Below, one piece after another: positions 15,705 through 24,061 of a DNA stretch of 64,000 bases; position 1 is the stretch's first letter; the number at the start of each line of letters is the position of its first letter. Source of the stretch: Dehalococcoidia bacterium (GTDB taxonomy: Bacteria; Chloroflexota; Dehalococcoidia; Tepidiformales; Tepidiformaceae); contig VXLW01000002.1 of NCBI GenBank assembly GCA_009841435.1, forward strand, positions 1 to 64,000. Reading direction: 5' to 3'. The position numbers were made by a program, and so were the translations under genes. The notes beneath the pieces are model-generated. The model worked only from the letters and a program-made list of their open reading frames with translations, was not told the origin of the DNA and made no database searches.

Positions 15705-16397
15705 ATGGCCCGATCGAACGGCAACGGCACCTCTCGCAAGTACGGCCACGCGTGTCTGATCGCGCAGTCCCTTGATGTGCTGGGCGATCGCTGGACGCTC
15801 CTCCTGCTGCGGGACCTGATGACGGGGCTCACGCGCTACACCGACATCCTCCAGAACTGTCCGGGCCTCTCGCCCAACGTCCTCGCCGACCGGCTGAAGA
15901 TGCTGGAGCGCGAGGGGCTCGTTCACCGTCACTACGAGCGCGGCCTCCCGCCCCGCGTCGAGTACACACTTACCGAGAAAGGATGGTCCGTAAGGCCCAT
16001 CCTTCTTTCGTTGGTGGAGTGGGGCATGACCTACGCCAACCGCTTCACCCGCGAATCCGTCGGAGACACCGTCCCGACGGATTTTGCTGTGCGGATGGTG
16101 CCCACCTTCGCGTTCCAGCCCGAACTCGCGGAGGGCGTGCACGTCTCCCTGATGCTCGAGATCGACGACTGCGAGGGCTGTAGCGCCTGGACGTTCCAGA
16201 TCGACGACGGGCGCCTCATCCCCCAGCGCGGCGGCGCCCCCTCGGACCTGCACTTCCGCACGGACACGCGGGGCTTCTTCCGTTTCTTCCGCGGGACCGA
16301 CCCCGGCGACTGCGGGGAGCTGCGGGGCCCGGTCGAGCTGGCGAAGTCGTTCCAGAGCTGCTTCGAGCTCGCGCCCCCGGTCCCGGTGGAGGCGTAG
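15705..16397 (+). CDS. HxlR-family transcriptional regulator with extra C-terminal domain
   Basis: The 230-aa protein starts with a classic HxlR winged helix: CLIAQSLDVLGDRWTLLLLR, then LTRYTDILQNCPGLSPNVLA, LKMLEREGLVHR and a wing ending EYTLTEKG. After about residue 110 there is an extra domain of about 110 residues with two Cys (DDCEGCSAW) and the pattern DLHFRTDTRGFFRFFRG, resembling the SCP2-like tails of some HxlR proteins. HxlR factors are dimeric DNA-binding regulators. ATGs at 15687 and 15693 are alternative starts; the ATG at 15705 has GAAGG upstream, and a TTACCAT box covers the first of the three. The target is unknown. Confidence 0.85.
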   Translation: MARSNGNGTSRKYGHACLIAQSLDVLGDRWTLLLLRDLMTGLTRYTDILQNCPGLSPNVLADRLKMLEREGLVHRHYERGLPPRVEYTLTEKGWSVRPILLSLVEWGMTYANRFTRESVGDTVPTDFAVRMVPTFAFQPELAEGVHVSLMLEIDDCEGCSAWTFQIDDGRLIPQRGGAPSDLHFRTDTRGFFRFFRGTDPGDCGELRGPVELAKSFQSCFELAPPVPVEA

Positions 16398-16449
16398 CGG
16401 CCACCCCCTCCCCCTCCACCGCCGGCCTGAGCCCAGCACACCAGCAGCC

Positions 16450-17235
16450 CTACTCCGTCACCACCTCCAGGGTGGCGTGACCGAAGAGAACGGCGAAGCG
16501 GCGGCACCAGACGACCGCGCTCTTGAACTCGTCGATGTCGATATCGGAGGGGATCTCGTAGTTGAAGGCGCCGTCGGTGGCCTTCAGATCGCCGAGGTTG
16601 ATGGCCTCCTCCTCCCAGCCGTCGGGGTTGCGGGAGAGGTAGACGAACAGGTCGGGGCCGTTGCGTACGGAGAACTCCTCGACGCGCAGGATGTAGACGC
16701 CGGGCTCGGTCTCGATGATGAACGCCTTGCCCTCCGCGAAGTGGAAGTCGTCGGAGCCCTGCCATTCGCCGAAGGCGACGAGTTGCGCGCCTCCGTCGCT
16801 CTCGCCGTCCTCTGAAGGCGCCGCCGTTGCGGCGGCGGTCGCGGCTGTGGTGGCGGGTGCGGTCGCGGCGGGGGTCTCCGCCGCAGAGGTTGGAGATGCC
16901 TCGTCGGCAGAGTCGGGCGGCGATGTGGCTGTGGCGACGGGCGTACTGGCGGAGACTGCGGACCGGTCGAACTCGGGAGCGGCCTCCTCGAGGAAGCTGC
17001 GCTCCCAGAGCGGCGACAGCAGGTACCAGCCAACGGGAATCGCGATCGCGAGCAGGGGGATGCCGATGCCGGCGGTGATGTACTTGTGGTCGATCAGGGG
17101 GCGGTAGAGGCGCAGGCGCCAGGCGGCCGCGAGCGCGCCGACGATAAGGACGACGATGATCGGCAGGATGATCCAGCGGTTGGGATAAATGAATTCAGAG
17201 CCGAAGCGTTCAAGTTCACCGAAGAATTCTTCCAT
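16450..17235 (-). CDS. Membrane-anchored DM13-domain protein
   Basis: The 261-aa protein has two membrane helices (about 21-40 and 54-74), an Ala/Thr/Pro-rich linker (about 95-145) and a DM13 domain (about 150-255). The domain shows FAEGKAFIIETEPGVYILR, NGPDLFVYLS and VVWCRRFAVLFGHATL, including the conserved Cys of the WCRRF motif. DM13 has been proposed as an extracytoplasmic redox or electron-transfer domain, and this one would face outside. The ATG follows GAGGAAGAGAGAG, and a TAGACT box lies further upstream. It is divergent from the ferredoxin-P450 operon. Confidence 0.87.
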   Translation of the reverse strand: MEEFFGELERFGSEFIYPNRWIILPIIVVLIVGALAAAWRLRLYRPLIDHKYITAGIGIPLLAIAIPVGWYLLSPLWERSFLEEAAPEFDRSAVSASTPVATATSPPDSADEASPTSAAETPAATAPATTAATAAATAAPSEDGESDGGAQLVAFGEWQGSDDFHFAEGKAFIIETEPGVYILRVEEFSVRNGPDLFVYLSRNPDGWEEEAINLGDLKATDGAFNYEIPSDIDIDEFKSAVVWCRRFAVLFGHATLEVVTE

Positions 17236-17377
17236 CTCTCTCTTCCTCGGAATCCAGTCTAGCGGGGCAGCCGCGAAGCCCCCTGTCGCGCGTCTTTACC
17301 TTACGAGACGCCCTTGCCACGCGCTTTACAACCGCCTAGAAGAGGGATGGCCCGGGCTTGCGGGCGGGGAGCGCGCG

Positions 17378-17575
17378 ATGAAGCCGGTCGTCGACCACAC
17401 CCTCTGCGAGGGCCACGCCCGCTGCGAGGAGACCGTGCCCCAGGTGTTCCAGGTGGACGACGACGACAAGAGCCAGGTGCTGGTCGAGGTCGTCCCCGAG
17501 GAGCTGCGCGACCGCGTCGAGGTGGCCGTGCGGGTCTGCCCGCGGCAGGCGATCAGCCTGGAGGAAGGGTCATGA
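17378..17575 (+). CDS. [3Fe-4S]-type ferredoxin, probable P450 electron donor
   Basis: The 65-aa ferredoxin has Cys10, Cys16 and Cys54-Pro (LCEGHARCEETVP ... VCPRQAI). The C-x5-C...CP pattern with a missing second Cys is typical of the single-cluster 3Fe-4S ferredoxins encoded beside bacterial P450 genes, such as in actinobacteria. It would carry electrons to the haem protein encoded next. Its TGA overlaps the P450 ATG (ATGA), so the two are translated together. No ferredoxin reductase gene is nearby. The ATG at 17378 has a weak GGGGA site. Confidence 0.93.
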   Translation: MKPVVDHTLCEGHARCEETVPQVFQVDDDDKSQVLVEVVPEELRDRVEVAVRVCPRQAISLEEGS

Positions 17576-18927
17576 CCAGCGGCGTTCCGACACGGGACGG
17601 CGAGGCCCTCAGCCTCGACACGCTCTCCATCACCGATACGCAGCGCTACGTCGACCGGGGCTACCCGTGGGCGGAGTGGGACCTGCTGCGCCGCGAGGCG
17701 CCGGTCTACTGGTACGACCGCCCCGGTGTCGACCCGTTCTGGGCGCTGACGAGGTACGAGGACACGCTCACGATCTCGAAGCGGTCGGACATCTTCATCA
17801 GCTCGGACCGGCTGCGCATCTTTCCGAGCACGCAGGAAGAATTCTCGCGGCGGCGCAAGGAGGAGCTGATCGCGCGCTTCGGCCCCGAGCGGGCGCGGCG
17901 CCACTACACGCTCAGCTTCATCGACATGGACGACCCGGAGCACGCCGCCTACCGCAATCTGACCAACCGCAGCTTCACGCCCCGCGCCATGCGCCTCCTG
18001 GAGGACCACATCGCCGAGTTGGCGGAGGCCTACGTGAGCGGCTTCGCCCGGCACCTGGTGAGCACCGTCGCCGAGCAGGGCGAGTGCGACTTCGTGCACG
18101 ACCTCGCGGTGAAGCTGCCGATGGCGGCCATCTTCGAGATGCTCGGCTTCCCCCGCGAGGACTGGGACGAGCTCTTCGGCATCCGCGAGGTCCAGTTCGG
18201 CTCCGACCGCGAGCTCGCCCTCTCGGGGCTCACGGCCGAGGAGCTGCACGAGGAGCGGCAGAAGGCGAACAAGGCCGCGACCGAGTACGGCTTCGCCTTC
18301 ATCGAGGCGCGCAAGGCGGCGGGCGCCCCGAGCGACTGCCTCGTCGACGTGCTCCTGCGCGCCGAGCTGGACGGCCGCACGCTCGAGGACGACGAGATCA
18401 ACTCCTACATCAACCTGCTCGTGGCGGGCGGCCTGGAGACGACGCGGAACGCGACCACCGGCGGGGTGCTGGCCCTGATGGAGCACCCCGAGGAACGCGA
18501 CCGGCTGGTGGCGAACCCGGAGCTCCTGCGCACGACCGTCGAGGAGATCCTGCGCTGGACCTCGCCCGTGATTCAGTTCGCGAGGGTGGCCACGGAAGAC
18601 TTCGAGCTGCGCGGCCACACGATCCGCGCGGGCGAGACGGTGGCGATGTGGTACCCCTCGGCGAACCGCGACGAGGCGGCCTGGGACGACCCCTACCGCT
18701 TCGACATCACGCGCGACCCGAACGACCACCTCTCCTTCGGCGGCTTCGGCGCGCACTTCTGCCTGGGCGCGAACCTGGCCCGCTGGGAGCTGCGAGGCAT
18801 CTTCAAGGAACTGCTGCCGCTGCTGCCGGAGATGGAGCTCGACGGACCGCCGTTCCGCCAGGACAGCCTGCACGTGGGCGGCATCGTCAAGATGCCGGTG
18901 CGCTACCGCCCCGTCCCCGCCGCCTGA
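17572..18927 (+). CDS. Cytochrome P450
   Basis: The 451-aa cytosolic P450 has all the main marks: the I-helix AGGLETTRN (from Ala285), the K-helix ETVEEILR-type E-x-x-R, and the haem loop FGGFGAHFCLG with ligand Cys397. There is no membrane anchor, so it is a soluble bacterial class I enzyme that needs a ferredoxin. It inserts one oxygen atom into an organic substrate; the substrate is not evident. It shares an ATGA overlap with the ferredoxin gene and is followed 4 nt later by an acetyltransferase gene, forming one operon. Confidence 0.95.
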   Translation: MTSGVPTRDGEALSLDTLSITDTQRYVDRGYPWAEWDLLRREAPVYWYDRPGVDPFWALTRYEDTLTISKRSDIFISSDRLRIFPSTQEEFSRRRKEELIARFGPERARRHYTLSFIDMDDPEHAAYRNLTNRSFTPRAMRLLEDHIAELAEAYVSGFARHLVSTVAEQGECDFVHDLAVKLPMAAIFEMLGFPREDWDELFGIREVQFGSDRELALSGLTAEELHEERQKANKAATEYGFAFIEARKAAGAPSDCLVDVLLRAELDGRTLEDDEINSYINLLVAGGLETTRNATTGGVLALMEHPEERDRLVANPELLRTTVEEILRWTSPVIQFARVATEDFELRGHTIRAGETVAMWYPSANRDEAAWDDPYRFDITRDPNDHLSFGGFGAHFCLGANLARWELRGIFKELLPLLPEMELDGPPFRQDSLHVGGIVKMPVRYRPVPAA

Positions 18928-18931
18928 CCGC

Positions 18932-19489
18932 GTGAGCGCCGACGCCGGCGAGTACACGTTCCGCGAGGTCGACGCGTCCCGCTGGGACGACTTCGAGGGG
19001 CTGTTCGAGGCGCGTGGCGGGCCGAAGTACTGCTGGTGCATGGTCTTCCGCGCGCCGCCCGGCCAGTCGCACGCACCCGACAAGGCCGCGAAGAAGGCGG
19101 AGATGCAGCGCCGCGTGCTCGCCAGCGAGCCGGTCGGCATCCTCGCCTACGACGGTGATGAACCGGTGGCCTGGTGCTCGATCGCGCCCGTCAGCACGTT
19201 CCAGCGGCTCGGGAAAGACATCGATACCGAACGCGAGGGCGTCTGGTCGCTGACCTGTTTCTTCGTGCCGAGGCGGCTGCGGGGGCAGGGGCTCTCGCGA
19301 CGCCTCCTGCAGGCGGCCATCGACCACGCGCGCGCCCGCGGCGCCGGCACACTCGAGGCGTATCCGGTCGACCCGGACTCGCCCAGCTACGGCTACCTGG
19401 GGCGCGTCCCCATGTTCCTGGCGGCGGGGTTCGAGGAGGTGGGGAGGCTGGGGACGCGTCGCCACGTCATGCGCCTCTCGCTCGGGTAG
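18932..19489 (+). CDS. GNAT-family N-acetyltransferase
   Basis: The 185-aa protein has the GNAT acetyl-CoA loop VPRRLRGQGLSRRLLQAAID after a strand with SLTCFFV. It ends with a family-type tail (FLAAGFEEVG ... HVMRL). It should move an acetyl group from acetyl-CoA to an amine; the target is unknown. An unusual CWCM segment (about residue 35) is seen in a subset of GNATs. The GTG start lies 4 nt after the P450 stop, so translation is probably coupled. Confidence 0.88.
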   Translation: MSADAGEYTFREVDASRWDDFEGLFEARGGPKYCWCMVFRAPPGQSHAPDKAAKKAEMQRRVLASEPVGILAYDGDEPVAWCSIAPVSTFQRLGKDIDTEREGVWSLTCFFVPRRLRGQGLSRRLLQAAIDHARARGAGTLEAYPVDPDSPSYGYLGRVPMFLAAGFEEVGRLGTRRHVMRLSLG

Positions 19490-19499
19490 GGTTCGCCGG
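19487..19499 (+). promoter_or_regulatory. Leaderless promoter -10 box for the Nudix gene
   Basis: TAGGGT (19487-19492) overlaps the stop codon of the acetyltransferase gene and is followed by 7 nt and the ATG at 19500. There is no ribosome site, so the Nudix gene can be transcribed apart from the P450 operon. Confidence 0.5.
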
Positions 19500-19952
19500 A
19501 TGCGCGCCCCCTTCAACGCCCTGGTCATCCCCTTCTACCGCGCGCCCGAATCCGAGACGCTCTATTGCGTGCTCCGTCGGGCCGACGCGGGCTTCTGGCA
19601 ATGGGTCGCCGGGGGCGGGGAGGACGCGGAGATGCCGGTCGAGGCCGCGATCCGCGAGACGCGCGAGGAAACGGGCATCGAAGGCCAGCTGTACGCCCTC
19701 CAGTCGCAGGCGCGGGTTCCGGTGACGTCGTTCGCGGCCCGGAAGGACTGGCCGGACGACCTCTACGTCATCCCCGAATACCACTTCGCCGTCGAGGCGC
19801 CGGCGCCCGAAGCGCGCCTGTCGGCTGAGCACACGGCCTGCGAGTGGCTCCCCTACGAGGACGCGTTCGACAAGCTGCGCTGGCAGAGCAACCAGACGGC
19901 GCTCCAGGAGCTCGCCGAGCGCCTGTCCCGGGACGACCTGGTGCCAGCCTGA
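19500..19952 (+). CDS. Nudix hydrolase
   Basis: The 150-aa protein has a full Nudix box, GGGEDAEMPVEAAIRETREE followed by TGI, which matches GX5EX7REUXEEXGU. Such enzymes cleave nucleoside diphosphates linked to another moiety. The N-terminal strand LVIPFYRAPESETLYCVLRR and the Trp before the box (WQWVAGG) resemble dATP/dihydroneopterin-triphosphate pyrophosphatase-like members, but the substrate is uncertain. It is convergent with the methyltransferase gene, 19 nt away. Confidence 0.93.
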   Translation: MRAPFNALVIPFYRAPESETLYCVLRRADAGFWQWVAGGGEDAEMPVEAAIRETREETGIEGQLYALQSQARVPVTSFAARKDWPDDLYVIPEYHFAVEAPAPEARLSAEHTACEWLPYEDAFDKLRWQSNQTALQELAERLSRDDLVPA

Positions 19953-19971
19953 CGCGATCGCCCCAGAGAGG

Positions 19972-20727
19972 TCAGCGCCGGCGCGCGAGGGTGATAATCT
20001 CCGGGCTCTCGTCCACGAGCGGACTGCGATCCCAGTCTCCGAACTGCTCCTCGACGACGAAGCCGGCATCACCGAGGAACTCCAACAGCCGGTCAGCTCC
20101 CAGGAAGCGGAGAGTGCTACGACTCGTCTCAGGCTGGGTCCAGGCGTCGCTCGAATAGGTCGCGGTGAACCGGACGATGTCGCCGTCAACCGGACTCTCC
20201 ACCCGCACAGCGCGCTGCACACGGTTTCCGTTGCCATCAACGAACTCCGCGCCGTGCTCCGGCGTCCATTTCTCCCAAGCCCGGGCGGCAGGGTTCCGGG
20301 TCTCGAAGGCGAAGAGACCGCCAGGGGTAAGGGCCGAGTACACCGAGGCGAGCGACGCACGGACCTGCTCATCCTCCACAAGCACCTGAAATGCGTGGCC
20401 GGTCATCACGGCAAGGTCGAACTCGCGGGCCCACGCGGCCGAGCCCAGATCGCCGTGGACCCAATCGACGTCGGACCTCTTGCGCGCGATTTCGAGCATC
20501 CCGGCTGCCGGATCGAGTCCCGTGAGGCGTCCGCCATGACCGCTCTCGCGGGCCCAGTGCAGGAGCGCACCCGTTCCACAACCGATGTCGACGACAGCCC
20601 CCGCTGCCATGATCAACGGTAGGTAGAACCGATAGTCCTCGCGGGCCTCACGCCCGAACTGCGGATCGTAGAGCGCGGCAAGGTGCGGCTCAGAGAATTG
20701 CCTGTCGACCACCGGTGAAGCTTCCAC
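19972..20727 (-). CDS. Class I SAM-dependent methyltransferase
   Basis: The 251-aa protein shows motif I VVDIGCGTGALLHWA, an acidic second strand GLDPAAGMLEIA, the segment VDWVHGDLG and motif IV EFDLAVMTGHAFQ, followed by LTPGGLFAFETRNP. This matches the Methyltransf_25 type. The C-terminal half is a beta-rich cap. The start is a GTG (rev. 20727-20725); the same frame is open much further upstream, but that part is a shadow of the CcdA gene. It lies 26 nt after the CcdA stop on the same strand, so it may share that transcript. Confidence 0.85.
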   Translation of the reverse strand: MEASPVVDRQFSEPHLAALYDPQFGREAREDYRFYLPLIMAAGAVVDIGCGTGALLHWARESGHGGRLTGLDPAAGMLEIARKRSDVDWVHGDLGSAAWAREFDLAVMTGHAFQVLVEDEQVRASLASVYSALTPGGLFAFETRNPAARAWEKWTPEHGAEFVDGNGNRVQRAVRVESPVDGDIVRFTATYSSDAWTQPETSRSTLRFLGADRLLEFLGDAGFVVEEQFGDWDRSPLVDESPEIITLARRR

Positions 20728-20753
20728 CTTCGTCCGCGTTGCGGCCAGGACCG

Positions 20754-21782
20754 CTAGAGCCCCTCGTTGATCTCCGCGATGCCGAGGTCGAAGTACTCGT
20801 TCAGGTTGGTGACCGTGCCCGCCAGGAGCAGGGCGCCGAGGGCGATCAGCATGGCCGCGCTCGCGACCTCCACGGCCGGCATGAAGCGCTGCATCTTGCG
20901 CACGGCCTTGGCGGCGTCGCCCACGGCGAGGCCGGCGAGCAGGAAGGGAATCCCCAGCCCCGCCGAGTAGAAGGCCAGCAGGTACGTGCCAGTGGCGGCG
21001 TCGCCGGAGGTGGCGGCCAGCGTCAGGATGAAGCCGAGGACCGGTCCCACGCAGGGCGACCAGCCGACGGCGAAGCCGCCGCCCACCATCGCCGAGCGCG
21101 TGTAGCTGACACTGCGGGAGCCACCGAAGTCGGCCTTGAAGGTGCGCTGCAGCAGGTTGAACTGGATGTAGCCCGAGTATTTTGCCCAGGCGACCAGCCC
21201 CCCGAGGCCGAGCAGCGCCATCCGCCAGGGCTCGTCGCGCAGCTCGGCGAACTCGACGATGCCGAAGAAGGCCGCGGCCGTGACCGCCAGCGCCAGCGCC
21301 GACACCAGCGGCGGCTTGCGCGTGAAGGTTGGGATGAGGAGCGAGCCGAGAACGATCAACAGCACGCCCGCGGCCGTCTCCATCTCGGGCTGGTAGTCGA
21401 GCAGGGCGAATCCGAAGAGGCCGGCGCTCGCGCCCAGCGCCATGAAGACCAAGCTCAGGCCGATGACGAAGGCGGCGGCGTGGCCAAGCGTCCTGCTGCG
21501 CCTCGCGCGGATCTCGCCGCCCTCGACGGTCGCGCCGGCCAGGTTGGTGATGTAGATGGGGACAATCGGGAGCACGCAGGGCGAGAGGAACGAGAGCACG
21601 CCCGCGGCGAAGGCGATGAACGGTCCCCCCGCACCCCTGAGGGTTTCGCGTGGGTCGACCTCGACGCCGCCGACGGTGAAAACGAGGAACGGCGCAGCGA
21701 TCAGGGCTGCGAAGGCGAGGTAGAGCACCCACGCGCGGCTGCCGCGTCCCGGCGTGCCCAGCCTGGCCGTTTGCGCCACCAC
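20754..21782 (-). CDS. CcdA / DsbD-type thiol-disulphide transmembrane protein
   Basis: The 342-aa membrane protein has an N-terminal helix, then the CcdA core with the two redox Cys motifs LSPCVLP (about residue 68) and GWSPCVGP (about residue 245), and eight or so further hydrophobic helices. CcdA proteins pass electrons across the membrane from thioredoxin to exported thiol proteins, for cytochrome c maturation or disulphide repair. No thioredoxin-like partner is adjacent. The start is one of two adjacent GTG codons after GGGGAGGAA; the second (21779) has the better spacing. A CATAAT box lies upstream. Confidence 0.92.
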   Translation of the reverse strand: MVAQTARLGTPGRGSRAWVLYLAFAALIAAPFLVFTVGGVEVDPRETLRGAGGPFIAFAAGVLSFLSPCVLPIVPIYITNLAGATVEGGEIRARRSRTLGHAAAFVIGLSLVFMALGASAGLFGFALLDYQPEMETAAGVLLIVLGSLLIPTFTRKPPLVSALALAVTAAAFFGIVEFAELRDEPWRMALLGLGGLVAWAKYSGYIQFNLLQRTFKADFGGSRSVSYTRSAMVGGGFAVGWSPCVGPVLGFILTLAATSGDAATGTYLLAFYSAGLGIPFLLAGLAVGDAAKAVRKMQRFMPAVEVASAAMLIALGALLLAGTVTNLNEYFDLGIAEINEGL

Positions 21783-21852
21783 TTCCTCCCCTGCGAGCCA
21801 TTATGGCCCGCGCACCTTCCCGTGCCAGACGTGGAAGGTAAAGGCAGTCCGG

Positions 21853-23121
21853 CTACTCAGCCGCGAGGTCGACGGTCTCGGTGCCGAGCGTGACGGCGTT
21901 CCCGCCGTTCTCCCACGTGTGGATGCTGTAGACGGCGACCGTGGGGTCGCCCTCTTCGCTGAAGTTGATCGGGCCACTCACGCCGCTGTAATCGATGTCC
22001 TTGCCTTCGTCGATGAGGGCGGCGCACTCGCCGTAGCTGGTGCACTCCTCGCCGTCGTGGGTCAGGCCGGCGAGCGCGGCCATCATCGCCTCGCCGTCGC
22101 TGGGGTCGCCGACGAGGCGAGCGGCCAGCGCCAGCAGGATGACGCAGTCGTAGGCCTCGGCGCCGTAGGCGAGGTAGTCGCCTGCGCGCTCGGTCAGCCG
22201 CTCCTTGAAAGCGCTCGTCCCCTTGGCCGTTTGCGAGATACCCCGCATCCCGTCGAGGACGGAGGGGTTGGAGGCGTCCACGCTCTCCCAGAGGGTGGGA
22301 CTGTAGAGCCCGGTGGCGGCGAACTGCCGCTCGGGGCCGATGCCCGACTCGATCAGCTGGCGCACGGTCTCGGAGCCGTCGCTGCTGAAACCGAGGTTGA
22401 TGACGATGTCCGGGGCGTAGTTCACGACCTGCGCCACCTCGGCGCTGTAGGAGGCCGTCTCGGGGTCGTACAAGACGGAGAAGGTGTTCGCCCCGAGCTT
22501 GTCGAACTCGTCCACAAGGAGCCTCTCGAGCGCGTTTCCCCACGCGTCCGCGCGTCCGATGATGGCAATGCGGGTGGCGCCTCCGGACACGACCACGTCG
22601 GCGATGATGGGGGCCATGGCGGTGTCGGGCGGAACCGTGCGGATGTAGTAGGCGGCGTTCTCCTGCCCCGTGAACACCGGCGAGGTGTTCGAGGGTGAGC
22701 ACTGCGGCACTTGCTCGTCGAACAGCGTCTGGATGAACGCCTGGGAGACGGCCGAGGCGGCCGCGCCGACGATGACGTGCGCACCCTCGCCGAGCAGGCG
22801 GCGGGCGCCCTCGAGGCCGGTGGCGGGGTTGGTAGCGGAGTCCGCGAGCGAGAACGTGACCTCGCCGCCCTGGGCGTTCACGTCCTCTACCGCCAGGCGC
22901 GCGGCCGCGATGATGGGCACGCCGAGGAACGCCAGCGAGCCGGTTTCTGGAAGCACCGCGCCGATGTGCAACGTCACTGGCGCAGCGGCGGCCTCAGTCG
23001 CGGCCGTCGCCGGCGTCGCTTCCGGGCTGGGGGTGGGCTCCTCCTCCCCGTTGCCGCCGCACGCCGCAACCACCAGCGCCAGGAGCAGCGCCGCCGCGCA
23101 TGTCCGTGCCATTAACCTCAC
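21853..23121 (-). CDS. LivK-like branched-chain amino acid ABC transporter substrate-binding lipoprotein
   Basis: The 422-aa protein starts with a lipoprotein signal (lipobox VVAAC, Cys21) and an acidic/Pro/Thr linker. The rest is a type 1 periplasmic binding fold: LHIGAVLPETGSLAFLGVP, LAVEDVNAQGG, VIVGAAASAVSQA, and later DCVILLALAA. The family captures amino acids or other small compounds for an ABC importer. No permease or ATPase gene is nearby. The GTG at 23121 follows CAGGAGG with a 5-nt spacer. Upstream lies a tandem 11-bp repeat that includes a TAGATT box. Confidence 0.9.
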   Translation of the reverse strand: MRLMARTCAAALLLALVVAACGGNGEEEPTPSPEATPATAATEAAAAPVTLHIGAVLPETGSLAFLGVPIIAAARLAVEDVNAQGGEVTFSLADSATNPATGLEGARRLLGEGAHVIVGAAASAVSQAFIQTLFDEQVPQCSPSNTSPVFTGQENAAYYIRTVPPDTAMAPIIADVVVSGGATRIAIIGRADAWGNALERLLVDEFDKLGANTFSVLYDPETASYSAEVAQVVNYAPDIVINLGFSSDGSETVRQLIESGIGPERQFAATGLYSPTLWESVDASNPSVLDGMRGISQTAKGTSAFKERLTERAGDYLAYGAEAYDCVILLALAARLVGDPSDGEAMMAALAGLTHDGEECTSYGECAALIDEGKDIDYSGVSGPINFSEEGDPTVAVYSIHTWENGGNAVTLGTETVDLAAE

Positions 23122-23140
23122 CTGGGCCTCCTGATGGTTC

Positions 23141-23162
23141 GCTAATCTATGGCTAATCTATG
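23141..23162 (-). promoter_or_regulatory. Tandem 11-bp direct repeat in the promoter of the LivK-like gene
   Basis: On the minus strand CATAGATTAGC occurs twice in a row (23162-23152 and 23151-23141), an A/T-rich island in GC-rich DNA. Each copy contains a TAGATT -10-like box. It lies 20-41 nt before the GTG start. It could be a promoter with duplicated -10 boxes or an operator. Confidence 0.6.
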
Positions 23163-23260
23163 CCGGACGGAGGTACCGCGCTGTAAGCCCGCACGATACC
23201 GGAGCGCTCCCGCCCGCCGCGCCCTTCTCCGCTAGACTGCGCGACCAACGGAGGTGACGT

Positions 23261-24061
23261 GTGAACGAGTTTCGAGGCAAGACGGCGGTTGTGACGGGAG
23301 GCGCCGGCGGTATCGGCCGGGCCATGGCCCTCACCTTCGCCGATGAGGGCATGAACGTCGTCATCGCCGACGTGGATATGGAGATGGCGGCGAAGACGGC
23401 CGCCGAGATTGAGGCCAAAGGCGTGCGCTGCATCACCGTGCAGACGGACGTCGCCGACCGCGCCTCGGTGGGCAACCTCGCCGACCGCGCCTTCGACGAG
23501 ATGGGCGGCGTGCACATCCTCTGCAACAACGCCGGCGTCGTGTCGATGGGCCCGGCTCACATGCTGAGCGACTCGGACTGGGACTGGGTGATCGGCGTCG
23601 ACCTGCTCGGGGTCATCTACGGGATCCAGGCTTTCCTAAAGCGAATGGTCGACCAGGACGAGGAGTGCCACATCGTCGGCACCGCCTCCATCGCGGGGCT
23701 GGTGGCGCACCAGGGCATCGCGCCCTACAACGTCGCGAAGTTCGGCGTGGTCGCACTCACGGAGACGCTGCGCGTTGACCTGGCGGACACGAAGGTGAGC
23801 GCATCGGTGCTGTGCCCGGGTGGCGTGCGCACGCGGATCATGGAATCCGACCGCAACCGCCCGCAGGACATGGGCGGCCCCGGCGACTTCGAGGCGCGGG
23901 CGGGCGCGATGCCTCCCGAGCCCATCGACCCCATGATCGTCGGACGGCGGGTGCTCGACGCGATCAAGGCGGACGCGCCCTACATCGTCACGCACAAGGA
24001 ACAGAAGGCGATGGTCGAGGGCCGCTTCAACCCGATCCTGGAGGCGTTCGACCGTCTGTAG
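23261..24061 (+). CDS. Short-chain dehydrogenase/reductase (SDR)
   Basis: The 266-aa enzyme is a classical SDR: cofactor motif TGGAGGIG (about residue 12), IADVD after the second strand (Asp favours NAD(H)), NNAG, and the catalytic Ser-Tyr-Lys set in TASIAG and APYNVAKFG. It oxidises or reduces an alcohol/ketone pair; the substrate is unknown. The GTG start follows GGAGG with an 8-nt spacer, and TAGACT further upstream is a likely -10 box. Its stop codon is directly next to the stop of the convergent crotonase gene. Confidence 0.92.
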   Translation: MNEFRGKTAVVTGGAGGIGRAMALTFADEGMNVVIADVDMEMAAKTAAEIEAKGVRCITVQTDVADRASVGNLADRAFDEMGGVHILCNNAGVVSMGPAHMLSDSDWDWVIGVDLLGVIYGIQAFLKRMVDQDEECHIVGTASIAGLVAHQGIAPYNVAKFGVVALTETLRVDLADTKVSASVLCPGGVRTRIMESDRNRPQDMGGPGDFEARAGAMPPEPIDPMIVGRRVLDAIKADAPYIVTHKEQKAMVEGRFNPILEAFDRL

